Part shown: piece after piece, positions 8,905-16,778 of the stretch
Numbering within the stretch: the first letter of the stretch is position 1
Layout of the letters: the number at the start of each line of letters is the position of its first letter
Made by a program: the position numbers and the translations under genes
Origin: Chloroflexota bacterium
Lineage (GTDB): Bacteria > Chloroflexota > Limnocylindria > Limnocylindrales > CSP1-4
Length of the DNA stretch: 64,000 bases
Direction of reading: 5' to 3'
Assembly: GCA_016191395.1 (NCBI GenBank)
Contig: JACPOS010000023.1
Location: 127,290-191,289, forward strand
The notes under the pieces: model-generated
Told to the model about the DNA's origin: nothing
Seen by the model: only the letters and a program-made list of their open reading frames with translations
Database searches by the model: none

Positions 8905-9351
8905 GTGAAGGTCATCCTGACGAAGGACGTGGACAAGATCGGCAAGTCGGGCGAGCTGAAGACCGTCGCCGACGGCTTCGCCACCAACTTCCTGATTCCG
9001 CGCAACCTGGCCGTGCCGGCCGCCGGCGGCGCCTATCGCGCCTGGCAGCACGACATCGCGTCGCGCGAGGACAAGCGCCAGCGCGAGCGCGCGGACGCCG
9101 AGATCGCCGCGACCCGCATCGCCTCGACCACGCTCACGATGGGCGTGAAGGTCGGCGACGGCGGCAAGCTCTACGGCTCGATCACGACCAAGGAGATCGC
9201 GGAGGCGCTCGCCCGCCGCGGGATCGTCGTCGACCGCCACAAGATCGAGCTCGACGAGCCGCTCAAGTCCCTTGGCACCTACAAGGTGGCCGTGAAGGTC
9301 CTGGCCGGCCTCAGCCCCGAAGTCACGGTCGTCGTCGAGCCCAAGGGGTAG
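8905..9351 (+). CDS. rplI: 50S ribosomal protein bL9
   Basis: A 148-residue large-subunit protein that binds 23S rRNA near L1. The N-terminal domain has the standard opening MKVILTKDVDKIGKSGELKT and the conserved GFATNFLIPRNLA. The central helix is Lys/Arg/Glu-rich (SREDKRQRERADAEIAA). The C-terminal domain contains KLYGSITTKEIAEAL. The GTG start at 8905 is preceded by GGAGG at 8888-8892. It is not in the usual rpsF-ssb-rpsR cluster here: its neighbours are a DUF1232 gene and dinB, although dnaB lies within 5 kb. Confidence 0.95.
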   Translation: MKVILTKDVDKIGKSGELKTVADGFATNFLIPRNLAVPAAGGAYRAWQHDIASREDKRQRERADAEIAATRIASTTLTMGVKVGDGGKLYGSITTKEIAEALARRGIVVDRHKIELDEPLKSLGTYKVAVKVLAGLSPEVTVVVEPKG

Positions 9352-9377
9352 ACGCCCGCGCGACTCAGCGACGACAC

Positions 9378-10742
9378 TTGACCTGGCACGAGGCGGTCGA
9401 CAATGGCCGGGCGACACCCGGCGCCACGGAGCGGGCCGGCCCGCGCACGATCCTCCACGTCGACCTGGACGCGTTCTTCGCGTCGGTGGAGCAGCGCGAC
9501 CACCCGGAGCTGCGCGGGAAGCCTGTCGCGGTGGGCCTCGGCGGTTCCAACGATCGCGGTGTCGTCAGCGCAGCGTCCTACGAGGCGCGCAAATTCGGAG
9601 TGCATTCGGCGATGCCGATCCGGACCGCGCGGCGGCTCTGCCCGGACTGCATCTTCGTGCCGGTGGACGGGGCCAGGTACCAGCGCGTGAGCCGCGAGGT
9701 CATCGCGATCCTGCGGCGGTTCACGCCGCTCGTGGAGCCGGTCTCGATCGACGAGGCATTCCTCGACGTCACCGCGTCGCGCGCGCTGTTCGGCGACGGC
9801 GAGACGATCGCGCGCCGGATCAAGGCGGCAGTTCGCGAGGAGGTGCAGCTGACGATCTCCGTCGGCGTGGCGGCCACGAAGCTCGTCGCCAAGATCGGCA
9901 GCGACCTGCGCAAGCCGGACGGCCTCGTCGTCGTGGAGCCCGGCACGGAGGCGGGATTCCTTGCTCCCCTGCCGATCTCGCGCCTGTGGGGCGTCGGGCC
10001 GTCGACGGCGGCGGCGCTGCGCGACTTCAAGGTCGTCACGATCGGCGACCTCGCCGCGCTCGATCGGTCGGCGCTCGTCCGGCGGTTCGGGAAGCACGGC
10101 GCCTCGCTCGTCGATCGGGCGCACGGCGTGGATCCCGACCCGGTCGATGACCCGGACGGGGCCAAGTCGGTGGGCCACGAGCACACGTTCGACGAGGACA
10201 CCGCCGACCCCGAGGTGCTCGAGCGAACGCTGTTGGCGATGGCCGAGGGCGTGTCAGGCCGGCTGCGTCACGCCGGATTGAAGGCAGGCACGGTCACGGT
10301 GAAGATCCGCGACACGGCCTTCAACACGATCACCCGCCAGCGCGGGCTGCCCGAGCCGTCGGATCTCACGGAGCCGATCTGGCGCACGGCGCTGGAGCTC
10401 GCCCGGCCGGAGATGAAGGGCAAGAAGATCCGGCTCCTCGGCGTGACGGCCTCGGGGTTCGGGGTCAAGAAGCAGTTGGGGCTGTTCGAGGTGGAGGACG
10501 ACCGGCAGCGGCGGGTGGTGCGCGCCGCTGACGAGGTGCGGGAGCGCTTCGGGACGCGGGCGATCACCCGGGCGCGGCTGCTCCGGACGGGGCTCCCGGC
10601 ACCGTTCGAGCGGGACCTTGGAACGGCGGTCGAGCGGCGCGGCGAGCACGCCGAGGATCTCGACAGCGGCGTTGCGCGGCGGCGAAAGCGTCGTGACACA
10701 CAACCTGACACGGCCCCATCGGAGGATGCGTTCGACGAGTAG
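9378..10742 (+). CDS. dinB: DNA polymerase IV (Y-family, DinB)
   Basis: A 454-residue translesion polymerase. Catalytic acidic residues are in HVDLDAFFASVE (Asp29, Asp31) and SIDEAFLDV (Asp125, Glu126). The little-finger domain ends in KKQLGLFEVE, a clear beta-clamp-binding QxxLF motif, followed by a basic, charged tail of about 80 residues that looks disordered. TTG at 9378 is the only in-frame start near the fold and leaves about 23 extra N-terminal residues. I see no LexA box in the 26 nt after rplI. The LexA boxes lie instead just after dinB, so dinB may be constitutive or driven from upstream. Confidence 0.95.
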   Translation: MTWHEAVDNGRATPGATERAGPRTILHVDLDAFFASVEQRDHPELRGKPVAVGLGGSNDRGVVSAASYEARKFGVHSAMPIRTARRLCPDCIFVPVDGARYQRVSREVIAILRRFTPLVEPVSIDEAFLDVTASRALFGDGETIARRIKAAVREEVQLTISVGVAATKLVAKIGSDLRKPDGLVVVEPGTEAGFLAPLPISRLWGVGPSTAAALRDFKVVTIGDLAALDRSALVRRFGKHGASLVDRAHGVDPDPVDDPDGAKSVGHEHTFDEDTADPEVLERTLLAMAEGVSGRLRHAGLKAGTVTVKIRDTAFNTITRQRGLPEPSDLTEPIWRTALELARPEMKGKKIRLLGVTASGFGVKKQLGLFEVEDDRQRRVVRAADEVRERFGTRAITRARLLRTGLPAPFERDLGTAVERRGEHAEDLDSGVARRRKRRDTQPDTAPSEDAFDE

Positions 10743-10749
10743 CCAGGGC

Positions 10750-10805
10750 TTGACATCGAACAGGTGTTCGGTCTAGTCTCTGGGTCGAAACCGAACAGGC
10801 GTTCA
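10750..10805 (+). promoter_or_regulatory. SOS promoter with two tandem LexA boxes
   Basis: -35 TTGACA (10750-10755) and -10 TAGTCT (10774-10779) are separated by 18 nt that contain a perfect LexA box, CGAACAGGTGTTCG (10757-10770). A second, one-mismatch box CGAACAGGCGTTCA (10792-10805) lies 35 bp downstream, over the expected transcript start. The layout matches the lexA promoter in this window. It points away from dinB, toward the small gene at 10863. Confidence 0.88.
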
Positions 10806-10862
10806 CGGCACCAGTGCCCGGTGACCGGAGCTCGCATAGCGCCCCCGAAAAGGAGCTGCGAA

Positions 10863-11141
10863 ATGGCGATGATCCGAGTCGAGCCGGTCGAGGTCCGGGT
10901 TCGAGCCGATTGGTTCGATGGCCGTCCGCGCGAGGTCACCCTCAACGGTCGGCGACTCCGCGTCCTTGACGTCATCGGCGTCCGGGACGAGAGCGCGGCG
11001 TTCCCGGTCGTGACCGGGCCCCGCACGCTCTTCGAGATCGAGACGGCGGACGCCCGCCTGCAGCTGGCGTTCCGCCATCGATCCCGCCGCTGGACGATCG
11101 AGGGCGTCGAGACGCACGAGGCGCAGCTCGCCGCGGCGTAG
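10863..11141 (+). CDS. Small SOS-regulated protein, DUF6504-like
   Basis: A 92-residue cytoplasmic protein, mostly beta strands by pattern: IRVEPVEVRVRADWFDGRPR, then a conserved-looking ITGPRTLFEIET-like strand and a Trp-containing C-terminal hairpin (RRWTIEGVE). It resembles the small DUF6504-type proteins often coded beside Y-family or ImuB/DnaE2 polymerases; that assignment is tentative. AAAAGGAG lies just upstream of the ATG at 10863. Two LexA boxes in its own promoter and its position directly after dinB suggest a DNA-damage role, perhaps as a polymerase accessory. Confidence 0.65.
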   Translation: MAMIRVEPVEVRVRADWFDGRPREVTLNGRRLRVLDVIGVRDESAAFPVVTGPRTLFEIETADARLQLAFRHRSRRWTIEGVETHEAQLAAA

Positions 11142-11160
11142 CGGCCGGCACACCACATAC

Positions 11161-11185
11161 CGCCGATCCGGTGCCAGGATCGGCG
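11161..11185 (+). terminator. Hairpin after the SOS gene, possible terminator
   Basis: A perfect 9-bp stem, CGCCGATCC (11161-11169) with GGATCGGCG (11177-11185), and a 7-nt loop, 20 nt past the stop of the small SOS gene. No T-run follows, so intrinsic termination is uncertain. Confidence 0.4.
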
Positions 11186-11228
11186 TCAGATCCGGCCGGT
11201 CCCTCCAACACGGCCAGGGTCGACCATC

Positions 11229-11267
11229 GGTGCGAAGGGGTGCGCCGGTACCGCGCTCCTTCGCACC
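11229..11267 (+). repeat. Long-loop inverted repeat upstream of fchA
   Basis: GGTGCGAAGG (11229-11238) pairs perfectly with CCTTCGCACC (11258-11267) around a 19-nt loop. It sits 36 nt before the fchA start. It could be an RNA stem-loop in the leader of the one-carbon operon or an operator. It does not match the THF riboswitch pattern I know. Confidence 0.35.
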
Positions 11268-11303
11268 AAACTCATATCCTGCCCGGTCGCCATAATCCGG
11301 CAC

Positions 11304-11978
11304 GTGCAAGCACCGTCGTTCCGCGACCTGACCCTGTCCGAGTTCGCCGGGCGGCTCGCCGGGTCTGACCCAGTCCCCGGCGGCGGAAGTGCGTCGGCCG
11401 TCTCGGCGGCCCTGGCGGCCTCGCTTGTCGCGATGGTCGCCTCGCTGTCGACCGGCCGGGCGAAGTACGCGCAGCACGAGGGCCTGTACGCCCTCGCCCG
11501 CCCGGAGGCTGCCCGACTGCTCGACGAGCTGTTCGTGCTTGCGGACGAGGACGCGGCCGCATACGCGGCCTGCGCATTTGCGCTGAAGCTGCCGCGCGAG
11601 GCGTTCGCGGACAAGGAATACCGGGATCGCCAGGTCCGCGAGACCGCACAGGTTGCCGCCGAGGTGCCGCTTCGTTCCGTGGAGCGATGCCACGACGTGC
11701 TCCTGCTCGCCGAGGCACTCGCCGGCCGCTCGAACGTGAATGCTTCCTCTGACCTCCGCGTTGCCGCGCTGCTCGCCGAGGCAGCGGGCCGGGGTGCGGC
11801 CGAGAACGTCCTCGTCAACCTGCCGCTCATCGGCACGAACGAATGGACCCGGGCCGCCGAGGCGCGGGTTGGCGTCCTGCTCGAGGATCTCGCGGTCATT
11901 GCGAGGCGGGTCCATGAGATCGTGGTGAGCGGCGAGCGACGCGAACCATTGACGACCCTGCCCGAGCTCTCCAGGTGA
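11304..11978 (+). CDS. fchA: Methenyl-THF cyclohydrolase / formimino-THF cyclodeaminase
   Basis: A 224-residue protein of the all-helical FTCD cyclodeaminase/FchA family. The signature DPVPGGGSASAVSAALAAS (residues 22-40) is the folate-binding loop. SNVNASSDLRVAALLAEAA (about 152-170) is the second conserved stretch. The family hydrolyses 5,10-methenyl-THF to 10-formyl-THF, and as the cyclodeaminase domain of FTCD removes ammonia from 5-formimino-THF. It starts at GTG 11304, and its stop overlaps folD by 4 nt, so the two are translationally coupled. Coupling with a FolD that lacks the cyclohydrolase lysine suggests it does that step here. The hut cluster 5 kb away also fits a cyclodeaminase role. 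Confidence 0.88.
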   Translation: MQAPSFRDLTLSEFAGRLAGSDPVPGGGSASAVSAALAASLVAMVASLSTGRAKYAQHEGLYALARPEAARLLDELFVLADEDAAAYAACAFALKLPREAFADKEYRDRQVRETAQVAAEVPLRSVERCHDVLLLAEALAGRSNVNASSDLRVAALLAEAAGRGAAENVLVNLPLIGTNEWTRAAEARVGVLLEDLAVIARRVHEIVVSGERREPLTTLPELSR

Positions 11979-12883
11979 GCGGCGCCGCCGCAGCACCGGC
12001 GACCAGCGCGCGGCGGCTCGAGGGGGCGCCGTTCGCGAGCGAGATTCGAGATCGAGTGGCGGCGGACGTCGCAGCGTACGTCGCCGGTCACGGGCATCCG
12101 CCGGGGCTCGCGGTGGTGGTCTGCGGACGAAGCGCCCCGTCGATGGTCTATCTGGAGCGGATCCTCAAGGCCTGCGCGCAGGTCGGGATCGAGGGCTCGC
12201 TCGTCGACGTCCCCGGCGATGACCCCGAGACCCAGGCTCGGGAGCTGACCGCGGCGATCCGCCGCCTGAACTCGGATCCGCGGGTCGCCGGGATCATCGT
12301 CCAGATGCCTCTGCCCACCGGAGTGGGCCTTCGGACCGTCGTCGACGCCATCGAACCGCTCAAGGACATCGACGGCATCCACCCGCTGAACGCGGGGCTC
12401 CTGCGGCTTGGGTACGAGGGCTTCATCCCCGCCACGGCACACGCGGCGCTCGAGATGATCCACCGCTCCGGCGTGGAGGTCAGCGGCGCGGACGCCGTCG
12501 TGATCGGGCGGTCGCCGGTCGTGGGCATGCCGCTCGCGTTCATGCTCACGAAGGAGGACGCGACGGTCACCGTCTGCCACTCCAGGACTCGCGACCTCGC
12601 CGCGAAGGTCCGTGCCGCGGACATCGTCGTCGTCGCGGCCGGGCGTCCGGGGCTCGTGACGGGCGCGATGCTCAAGCCCGGCGCCGTCGTGATCGACGTC
12701 GGGATCAACGTTGTGGATGGCCACATCGTCGGCGACGTGGATTTCGCGTCGGCGGAGCGCGTGGCTTCGGCGATCACGCCGGTTCCCGGGGGCGTGGGAC
12801 CGCTCACCAACGCGTTGCTGCTCAGTCACCTCATGCGCGCCGCGCAGCGCCAGGACCAGGCAAAGGAGCGATTCGACGCATGA
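11975..12883 (+). CDS. folD: Methylene-THF dehydrogenase FolD, cyclohydrolase lysine replaced
   Basis: A 302-residue NAD(P)-dependent 5,10-methylene-THF dehydrogenase; the family is normally also a cyclohydrolase. The catalytic domain has VVCGRSAPSMVYLER..., IIVQMPLP and KDIDGIHPLN. The Rossmann half has VIGRSPVVGMPLAFML and ends TPVPGGVGPLTNALLL. The active-site motif normally reads Y-x3-K-x-K. Here it is Tyr59-Leu-Glu-Arg-Ile63-Leu-Lys65, so the cyclohydrolase lysine is Ile63. The conserved Gln (QMPLP) and Asp (DGIHP) are kept. Dehydrogenase activity is expected; cyclohydrolase activity is probably lost and supplied by FchA. It overlaps both fchA and fhs by 4 nt. Confidence 0.93.
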   Translation: MSGAAAAPATSARRLEGAPFASEIRDRVAADVAAYVAGHGHPPGLAVVVCGRSAPSMVYLERILKACAQVGIEGSLVDVPGDDPETQARELTAAIRRLNSDPRVAGIIVQMPLPTGVGLRTVVDAIEPLKDIDGIHPLNAGLLRLGYEGFIPATAHAALEMIHRSGVEVSGADAVVIGRSPVVGMPLAFMLTKEDATVTVCHSRTRDLAAKVRAADIVVVAAGRPGLVTGAMLKPGAVVIDVGINVVDGHIVGDVDFASAERVASAITPVPGGVGPLTNALLLSHLMRAAQRQDQAKERFDA

Positions 12884-14598
12884 CCACCGGTTCCACGCCC
12901 ATGTCCGATCTCGATATCGCACGCTCGGTGACCCCGCGCCCGATCATCAACGTGGCCCACGAGCTGGGTCTGCACGACGACGAGATCGAGCTGTACGGCT
13001 CCACCAAGGCGAAGATCACCCTCGCCGGCATCGAGCGCCTGGAGGCCAAGCGGCCGCGCGGAAAGTACGTCCTGGTCACCGCGATCAGCCCCACGCCGCT
13101 CGGCGAGGGCAAGAGCACGACGACGGTCGGGCTGGCCGAGGGCCTGAACCGGATCGGGCACAAGGCGGCGGTGTGCATCCGGCAACCAAGCCTGGGGCCA
13201 GTGTTCGGGATCAAGGGCGGGGCGGCGGGTGGCGGGCACAGCCAGGTCATCCCGATGGAGGACTTCAACCTTCACCTGACAGGCGACGTCCACGCAATCG
13301 GCGCGGCCCACAACCTCGCCGCCGCCTTCCTCGACAACCACATCCACCACGGCAACGCGCTGGGCATCGACGAGCTGGGCATCGTGTGGCCGCGCGTCCT
13401 GGACATCAGCGACCGGGCGCTGCGCAAGGTCGTCATCGGCCTCGGCGGCCGGGAGAACGGCTACACGCGCGAGACGGAGTTCGTGATCACCGTCGCGTCC
13501 GAGGTGATGGCCGTCCTGGCGCTCGCCTCAGATCTCGCGGACCTCCGCGCGCGACTCGGCCGGATGGTGCTGGCGACGACGCGCGATGGGAAGGCGATCA
13601 CCGCCGAGGACCTCAAGGTTGCCGGGGCGATGGCCGTCCTGCTCAAGGATGCGATCAAGCCGAACCTGCTCCAGACCCTCGAGGGCGGTCCCGCCTTCGT
13701 GCACTGCGGCCCGTTCGCCAACATCGCGCACGGCAACAACTCGGTGCTCGCCGACCGCATCGCCCTCGCGACGAATGACATCGTCTGCACGGAAGCGGGA
13801 TTCGGCGCGGACATGGGCGCCGAGAAGTTCTTCGACATCAAGTGCCGGGCGTCGGGCCTCCGCCCCGATGCCGCCGTGGTCGTTGCCACCATCCGGGCCC
13901 TGAAGATGCACGGCGGCGTCGGGAAGATCGTGGCCGGGAAGCCACTGGACCCGGCGCTGCTCACCGAGAACGTGGAGGCCGTCACGCGTGGCGGCGCGAA
14001 CCTCGCCAAGCAGATCGAGAACGTGCTCCTGTTCAACGTGCCGGTCGTGGTCGCGATCAACTCCTTCCCGACCGACACGCCCGCAGAGGTGGAGGCGGTG
14101 CGCCAGGTCGCGATCGCCGCCGGGGCGCGCGAAGCCGTGGTGGCGAACCATTGGGCAAAGGGCGGCGAGGGTGCCGAGGATCTTGCGACGGCCGTCTGGG
14201 CCGCCGCGGAGGTCGGCGCGCCGGCCTTCAAGCTGCTCTACGAGGACGACGCGTCGCTCGTCTCCAAGATCGAGGCGATCGCCACGAAGGTCTACGGCGC
14301 CGACGGGGTCGATCTCAGCCCGGCGGCCGCCAAGCAGCTCGCGCAGTACGAGGCACTCGGCTTCGGGAACCTGCCGATCTGCATGGCGAAGACGCAGTAC
14401 TCGCTGAGCCACGACGCGTCGCTCAAGGGCCGCCCGACCGGCTTCCGCGTGCCGATCCGGGAGGTCCGGCTCTCCGCGGGCGCGGGGTTCATCACGCCGC
14501 TCGCGGGCGAGATGCGGACCATGCCGGGCCTGCCGTCGCGTCCGGGCGGCGAGAACATCGACCTTGACCCGGAAGGGGAGATCGTCGGGCTGTTCTAG
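12880..14598 (+). CDS. fhs: Formate-tetrahydrofolate ligase
   Basis: A 572-residue enzyme joining formate, THF and ATP to 10-formyl-THF; it is reversible and can make ATP in catabolic direction. The P-loop TPLGEGKST lies at residues 72-80. The family signatures RQPSLGPVFGIKGGAAGGG and VRALKMHGGV-like (ATIRALKMHGGVGK) are present, and the C-terminus ends PGGENIDLDPEGEIVGLF. Length is typical (about 555). It overlaps folD by ATGA, which makes it the third gene of fchA-folD-fhs. The gene order matches a pathway running methylene-, methenyl-, formyl-THF, formate. Confidence 0.96.
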   Translation: MTTGSTPMSDLDIARSVTPRPIINVAHELGLHDDEIELYGSTKAKITLAGIERLEAKRPRGKYVLVTAISPTPLGEGKSTTTVGLAEGLNRIGHKAAVCIRQPSLGPVFGIKGGAAGGGHSQVIPMEDFNLHLTGDVHAIGAAHNLAAAFLDNHIHHGNALGIDELGIVWPRVLDISDRALRKVVIGLGGRENGYTRETEFVITVASEVMAVLALASDLADLRARLGRMVLATTRDGKAITAEDLKVAGAMAVLLKDAIKPNLLQTLEGGPAFVHCGPFANIAHGNNSVLADRIALATNDIVCTEAGFGADMGAEKFFDIKCRASGLRPDAAVVVATIRALKMHGGVGKIVAGKPLDPALLTENVEAVTRGGANLAKQIENVLLFNVPVVVAINSFPTDTPAEVEAVRQVAIAAGAREAVVANHWAKGGEGAEDLATAVWAAAEVGAPAFKLLYEDDASLVSKIEAIATKVYGADGVDLSPAAAKQLAQYEALGFGNLPICMAKTQYSLSHDASLKGRPTGFRVPIREVRLSAGAGFITPLAGEMRTMPGLPSRPGGENIDLDPEGEIVGLF

Positions 14599-14619
14599 CC
14601 CGGGTGTGTCTGCCTTGGG

Positions 14620-14829
14620 CTAGGAAGCCGCCTGGATGAAGGCGAGCATCACGACGAGCCCCAGGAGGATGCCGACCAGGCCCGCGCCCCACGCGCGGAC
14701 GTCCAGCGGACCGAGCGCGTCCCCGCCGTGGGCGTGATCGTCGTGGCCGTGCGTGTCGCCGTGGTCGTCGGCCGCGCCGTGCGGCCCGACCATCGACTCG
14801 CCGCCATGCGGATCTGCCTTGTCGCTCAT
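14620..14829 (-). CDS. Small His-rich single-pass membrane protein
   Basis: About 69 residues. The N-terminal half is rich in His, Asp and Gly (HGAADDHGDTHGHDDHAHGG) and could bind metal. One C-terminal transmembrane helix (GAGLVGILLGLVVMLAFI) follows. The start at 14829 fits a leaderless -10 (TAGGAT, 14837-14842) ending 7 nt upstream; ATG 14838 would overlap that -10. It is convergent with fhs, 21 nt from its stop, and divergent from the MFS gene. A metal chaperone or accessory role is only a guess. Confidence 0.55.
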   Translation of the reverse strand: MSDKADPHGGESMVGPHGAADDHGDTHGHDDHAHGGDALGPLDVRAWGAGLVGILLGLVVMLAFIQAAS

Positions 14830-14836
14830 CGGGCCC

Positions 14837-14846
14837 ATCCTACACT
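14837..14846. promoter_or_regulatory. Overlapping divergent -10 elements
   Basis: Minus-strand TAGGAT (14837-14842) lies 7 nt from the ATG at 14829, and plus-strand TACACT (14841-14846) lies 6 nt from the GTG at 14853. The two hexamers share two base pairs. Neither gene has a ribosome binding site, so both transcripts are probably leaderless and RNA polymerase can occupy only one direction at a time. Confidence 0.6.
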
Positions 14847-14852
14847 CGGCCG

Positions 14853-16073
14853 GTGACCCGGGACGCGCGGCTGCTGTTCCTCGCGCGGGCCGTGCGGATG
14901 TTCGGCTACGGGGCGCTCGGAGTCATCCTGGTCCTGTACCTCGCCGAGGCCGGGCTCGACGCCGGTGCCATCGGCCTGCTGCTGACCCTCACGCTTGCGG
15001 GCGACACGGTCATCAGCCTGTGGCTGACCACCCATGCGGACCAGATCGGACGGCGGCGGACGCTGGTCATCGGTGCACTGCTCATGGCCGGCGCGGGCGT
15101 CGTCTTCGCAGGCAGCACGTCGTTCATCGTCCTGATCGTTGCCGCGACGCTCGGCGTCCTCAGCCCGTCGGGGAACGAGGTGGGGCCCTTCCTGCCGATC
15201 GAGCAGTCGTCGCTCACTGAGGTCACGCCCGGTGCCAGGCGGACGAGCATCTACGCCTGGTACAACCTCGTCGGGTCGATTGCGACCGCAAGCGGGGCGC
15301 TCGTCAGTGGCGCTGCGGTGGGCGCCCTGCATGCCGCCGGCTGGAGCGAGCTCGACGCGTATCGCGCGGTGCTCATCGGCTACGCGCTCGTCGGGCTGGC
15401 GATCGTGCCCGTCGTTCGGCTCGTGTCGCCCGCCGTCGAGGTGCCACCCGTCGACACGTCGATCGCCCGTCGCCTCGGCCTCCACCGGTCGAAGGGCATC
15501 GTGGCGCGGCTCGCCGCGCTCTTCGCGGTGGATGCCTTCGCCGGCGGCTTCGTCATCACCAGCCTCCTTGCCTTCTGGTTCCACCAGCGGTTCGGCGTGT
15601 CCGTCGAGGTGCTCGGCGCGATCTTCTTCGGAGCCCAGCTCCTCGCTGCCGTCTCCGCCCTGGCCGCGGCTCGGATCGCGGCGCGCATCGGGCTGATCAA
15701 CACGATGGTGTTCACGCACCTGCCGTCGAACGTGCTGCTGATGCTGGTGCCGCTGATGCCGACGGTGGAGCTGGCGGTGGCCGTCCTGCTGCTCCGCTAC
15801 AGCATCAGCCAGATGGACGTGCCGACGCGCCAGAGCTACACGATGGCGGTGGTGGATCCGGACGAGCGCTCCGCGGCGGCGGGCGTCACGGGCATCGCAA
15901 GGACCACGGGCGCTGCGCTGTCACCCCTGCTCGCGGCGCCGCTGTTCTCCGTGCCGGGTCTCGCCTCCGTGCCGTTCTTCCTCGCCGGCGGGCTGAAGAT
16001 CGCCTACGACCTGGCGCTCTGGCGGGCATTCCGGAGCCGCAGAGCGCCGGAGGATCCGGCCGGTCCGGCCTAG
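14853..16073 (+). CDS. Major facilitator superfamily transporter
   Basis: A 406-residue integral membrane protein with about 12 hydrophobic segments. The loop 2-3 motif is present in form (DQIGRRRTLVIGALLMAGAG, around residue 60), which marks the MFS. The C-terminal half has the conserved-looking PTRQSYTMAVVDPDERSAAAGVTGIARTTG, common in a bacterial MFS subgroup of unknown substrate. The GTG start at 14853 follows a -10 by 6 nt. It is tail to tail with the DedA gene, with 6 nt between the stops. Substrate cannot be inferred; drug or metabolite efflux is possible. Confidence 0.85.
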   Translation: MTRDARLLFLARAVRMFGYGALGVILVLYLAEAGLDAGAIGLLLTLTLAGDTVISLWLTTHADQIGRRRTLVIGALLMAGAGVVFAGSTSFIVLIVAATLGVLSPSGNEVGPFLPIEQSSLTEVTPGARRTSIYAWYNLVGSIATASGALVSGAAVGALHAAGWSELDAYRAVLIGYALVGLAIVPVVRLVSPAVEVPPVDTSIARRLGLHRSKGIVARLAALFAVDAFAGGFVITSLLAFWFHQRFGVSVEVLGAIFFGAQLLAAVSALAAARIAARIGLINTMVFTHLPSNVLLMLVPLMPTVELAVAVLLLRYSISQMDVPTRQSYTMAVVDPDERSAAAGVTGIARTTGAALSPLLAAPLFSVPGLASVPFFLAGGLKIAYDLALWRAFRSRRAPEDPAGPA

Positions 16074-16079
16074 GCGCCG

Positions 16080-16748
16080 CTACGCGCTGGGCTTCGTCCC
16101 GCGGCGCCAGCCGGGCATGCCCAGGCGCCACCACACGAAGAGGGCGAGGAGGAGGACGACCAGCACGGCGATCGCGAGGTCGTATGGCTGGAGCATGTGC
16201 CGGATCTCCACCCAGTTGCCGCCGAGCTGGACGCCCGCCCAGACCAGCAGGATGGACCACGGGATCGCCCCGAGCGTGGAGTACAGGATGAACTTGCCGA
16301 GGTGCATCCGGGCGACTCCCGCCGGGAACGAGATGAACGTCCGAACGATCGGCATCATCCGGCTGAAGAACGCGGTCGCGGGGCCGTACTTCTGGAAGAA
16401 CCGGTCCGCGAGCTCCAGCTCGTGCGGGCGGATGAGCAGGTACTTGCCCCACCGCTCGAGGAACGGCCGGCCACCCCACGCGCCGATCGCGTACCCGATG
16501 AGCGAGCCGACGGTGTTCCCGAGCGTCGCCACGACCACGACGATCCAGAAATCCCAGCGCACGCCGGTGATCGGCTCGACCTGGGATGGGTCGGAGACCA
16601 GAAAGCCGGCGTACGGCAGCACGAGCTCAGAGGGCAGCGGGATCATCGCGGACTCGATCGCCATGGCCACCGCCACGCCGACGTACCCCACGGCGCCGTA
16701 CAGCGTGTTGAGGAACGGGATGACGATCTGGTCGATGAAGGCGAGCAT
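16080..16748 (-). CDS. DedA-family membrane protein
   Basis: A 222-residue DedA/SNARE-associated family membrane protein; some members act as undecaprenyl-phosphate or lipid flippases. Family motifs are ESAMIPLPSELVLPYAGFL near residue 30, GxxxGxxxGYxxG-like (LGNTVGSLIGYAIGAWGG) near 85, and FFSRMMPIVRTFISFPAGVARM near 130, which carries the key F-x-R-x2-P-x3-T pattern. Four to five transmembrane segments are seen, with a basic C-terminus. ATG 16748 lies 6 nt from a -10 TATCTT and has no SD, which suggests a leaderless start. It is divergent from hutH, 30 bp away. Confidence 0.9.
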   Translation of the reverse strand: MLAFIDQIVIPFLNTLYGAVGYVGVAVAMAIESAMIPLPSELVLPYAGFLVSDPSQVEPITGVRWDFWIVVVVATLGNTVGSLIGYAIGAWGGRPFLERWGKYLLIRPHELELADRFFQKYGPATAFFSRMMPIVRTFISFPAGVARMHLGKFILYSTLGAIPWSILLVWAGVQLGGNWVEIRHMLQPYDLAIAVLVVLLLALFVWWRLGMPGWRRGTKPSA

Positions 16749-16754
16749 CGGGGG

Positions 16755-16772
16755 AAGATAGCCGACTATCCT
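16755..16772. promoter_or_regulatory. Symmetric divergent leaderless promoters, dedA-like / hutH
   Basis: Minus-strand TATCTT (16755-16760) is 6 nt from the DedA-family ATG, and plus-strand TATCCT (16767-16772) is 6 nt from the hutH GTG. Only 30 bp separate the two start codons, so each -35 region would lie inside the other coding sequence. Confidence 0.6.
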
Positions 16773-16778
16773 CCCGTC

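Noticed and set aside
9352-9377. LexA box before dinB
   Set aside because: No CGAACN4GTTCG or close variant is present in the short gap or near the start.
11229-11303. THF riboswitch upstream of fchA-folD-fhs
   Set aside because: A stem is present but the conserved THF-I or THF-II core sequences are not recognisable.
14826-15719. 297-codon minus-strand frame opposite the MFS gene
   Set aside because: Asp/Glu/Arg/Pro-rich antisense composition; the plus strand has clear transmembrane helices.
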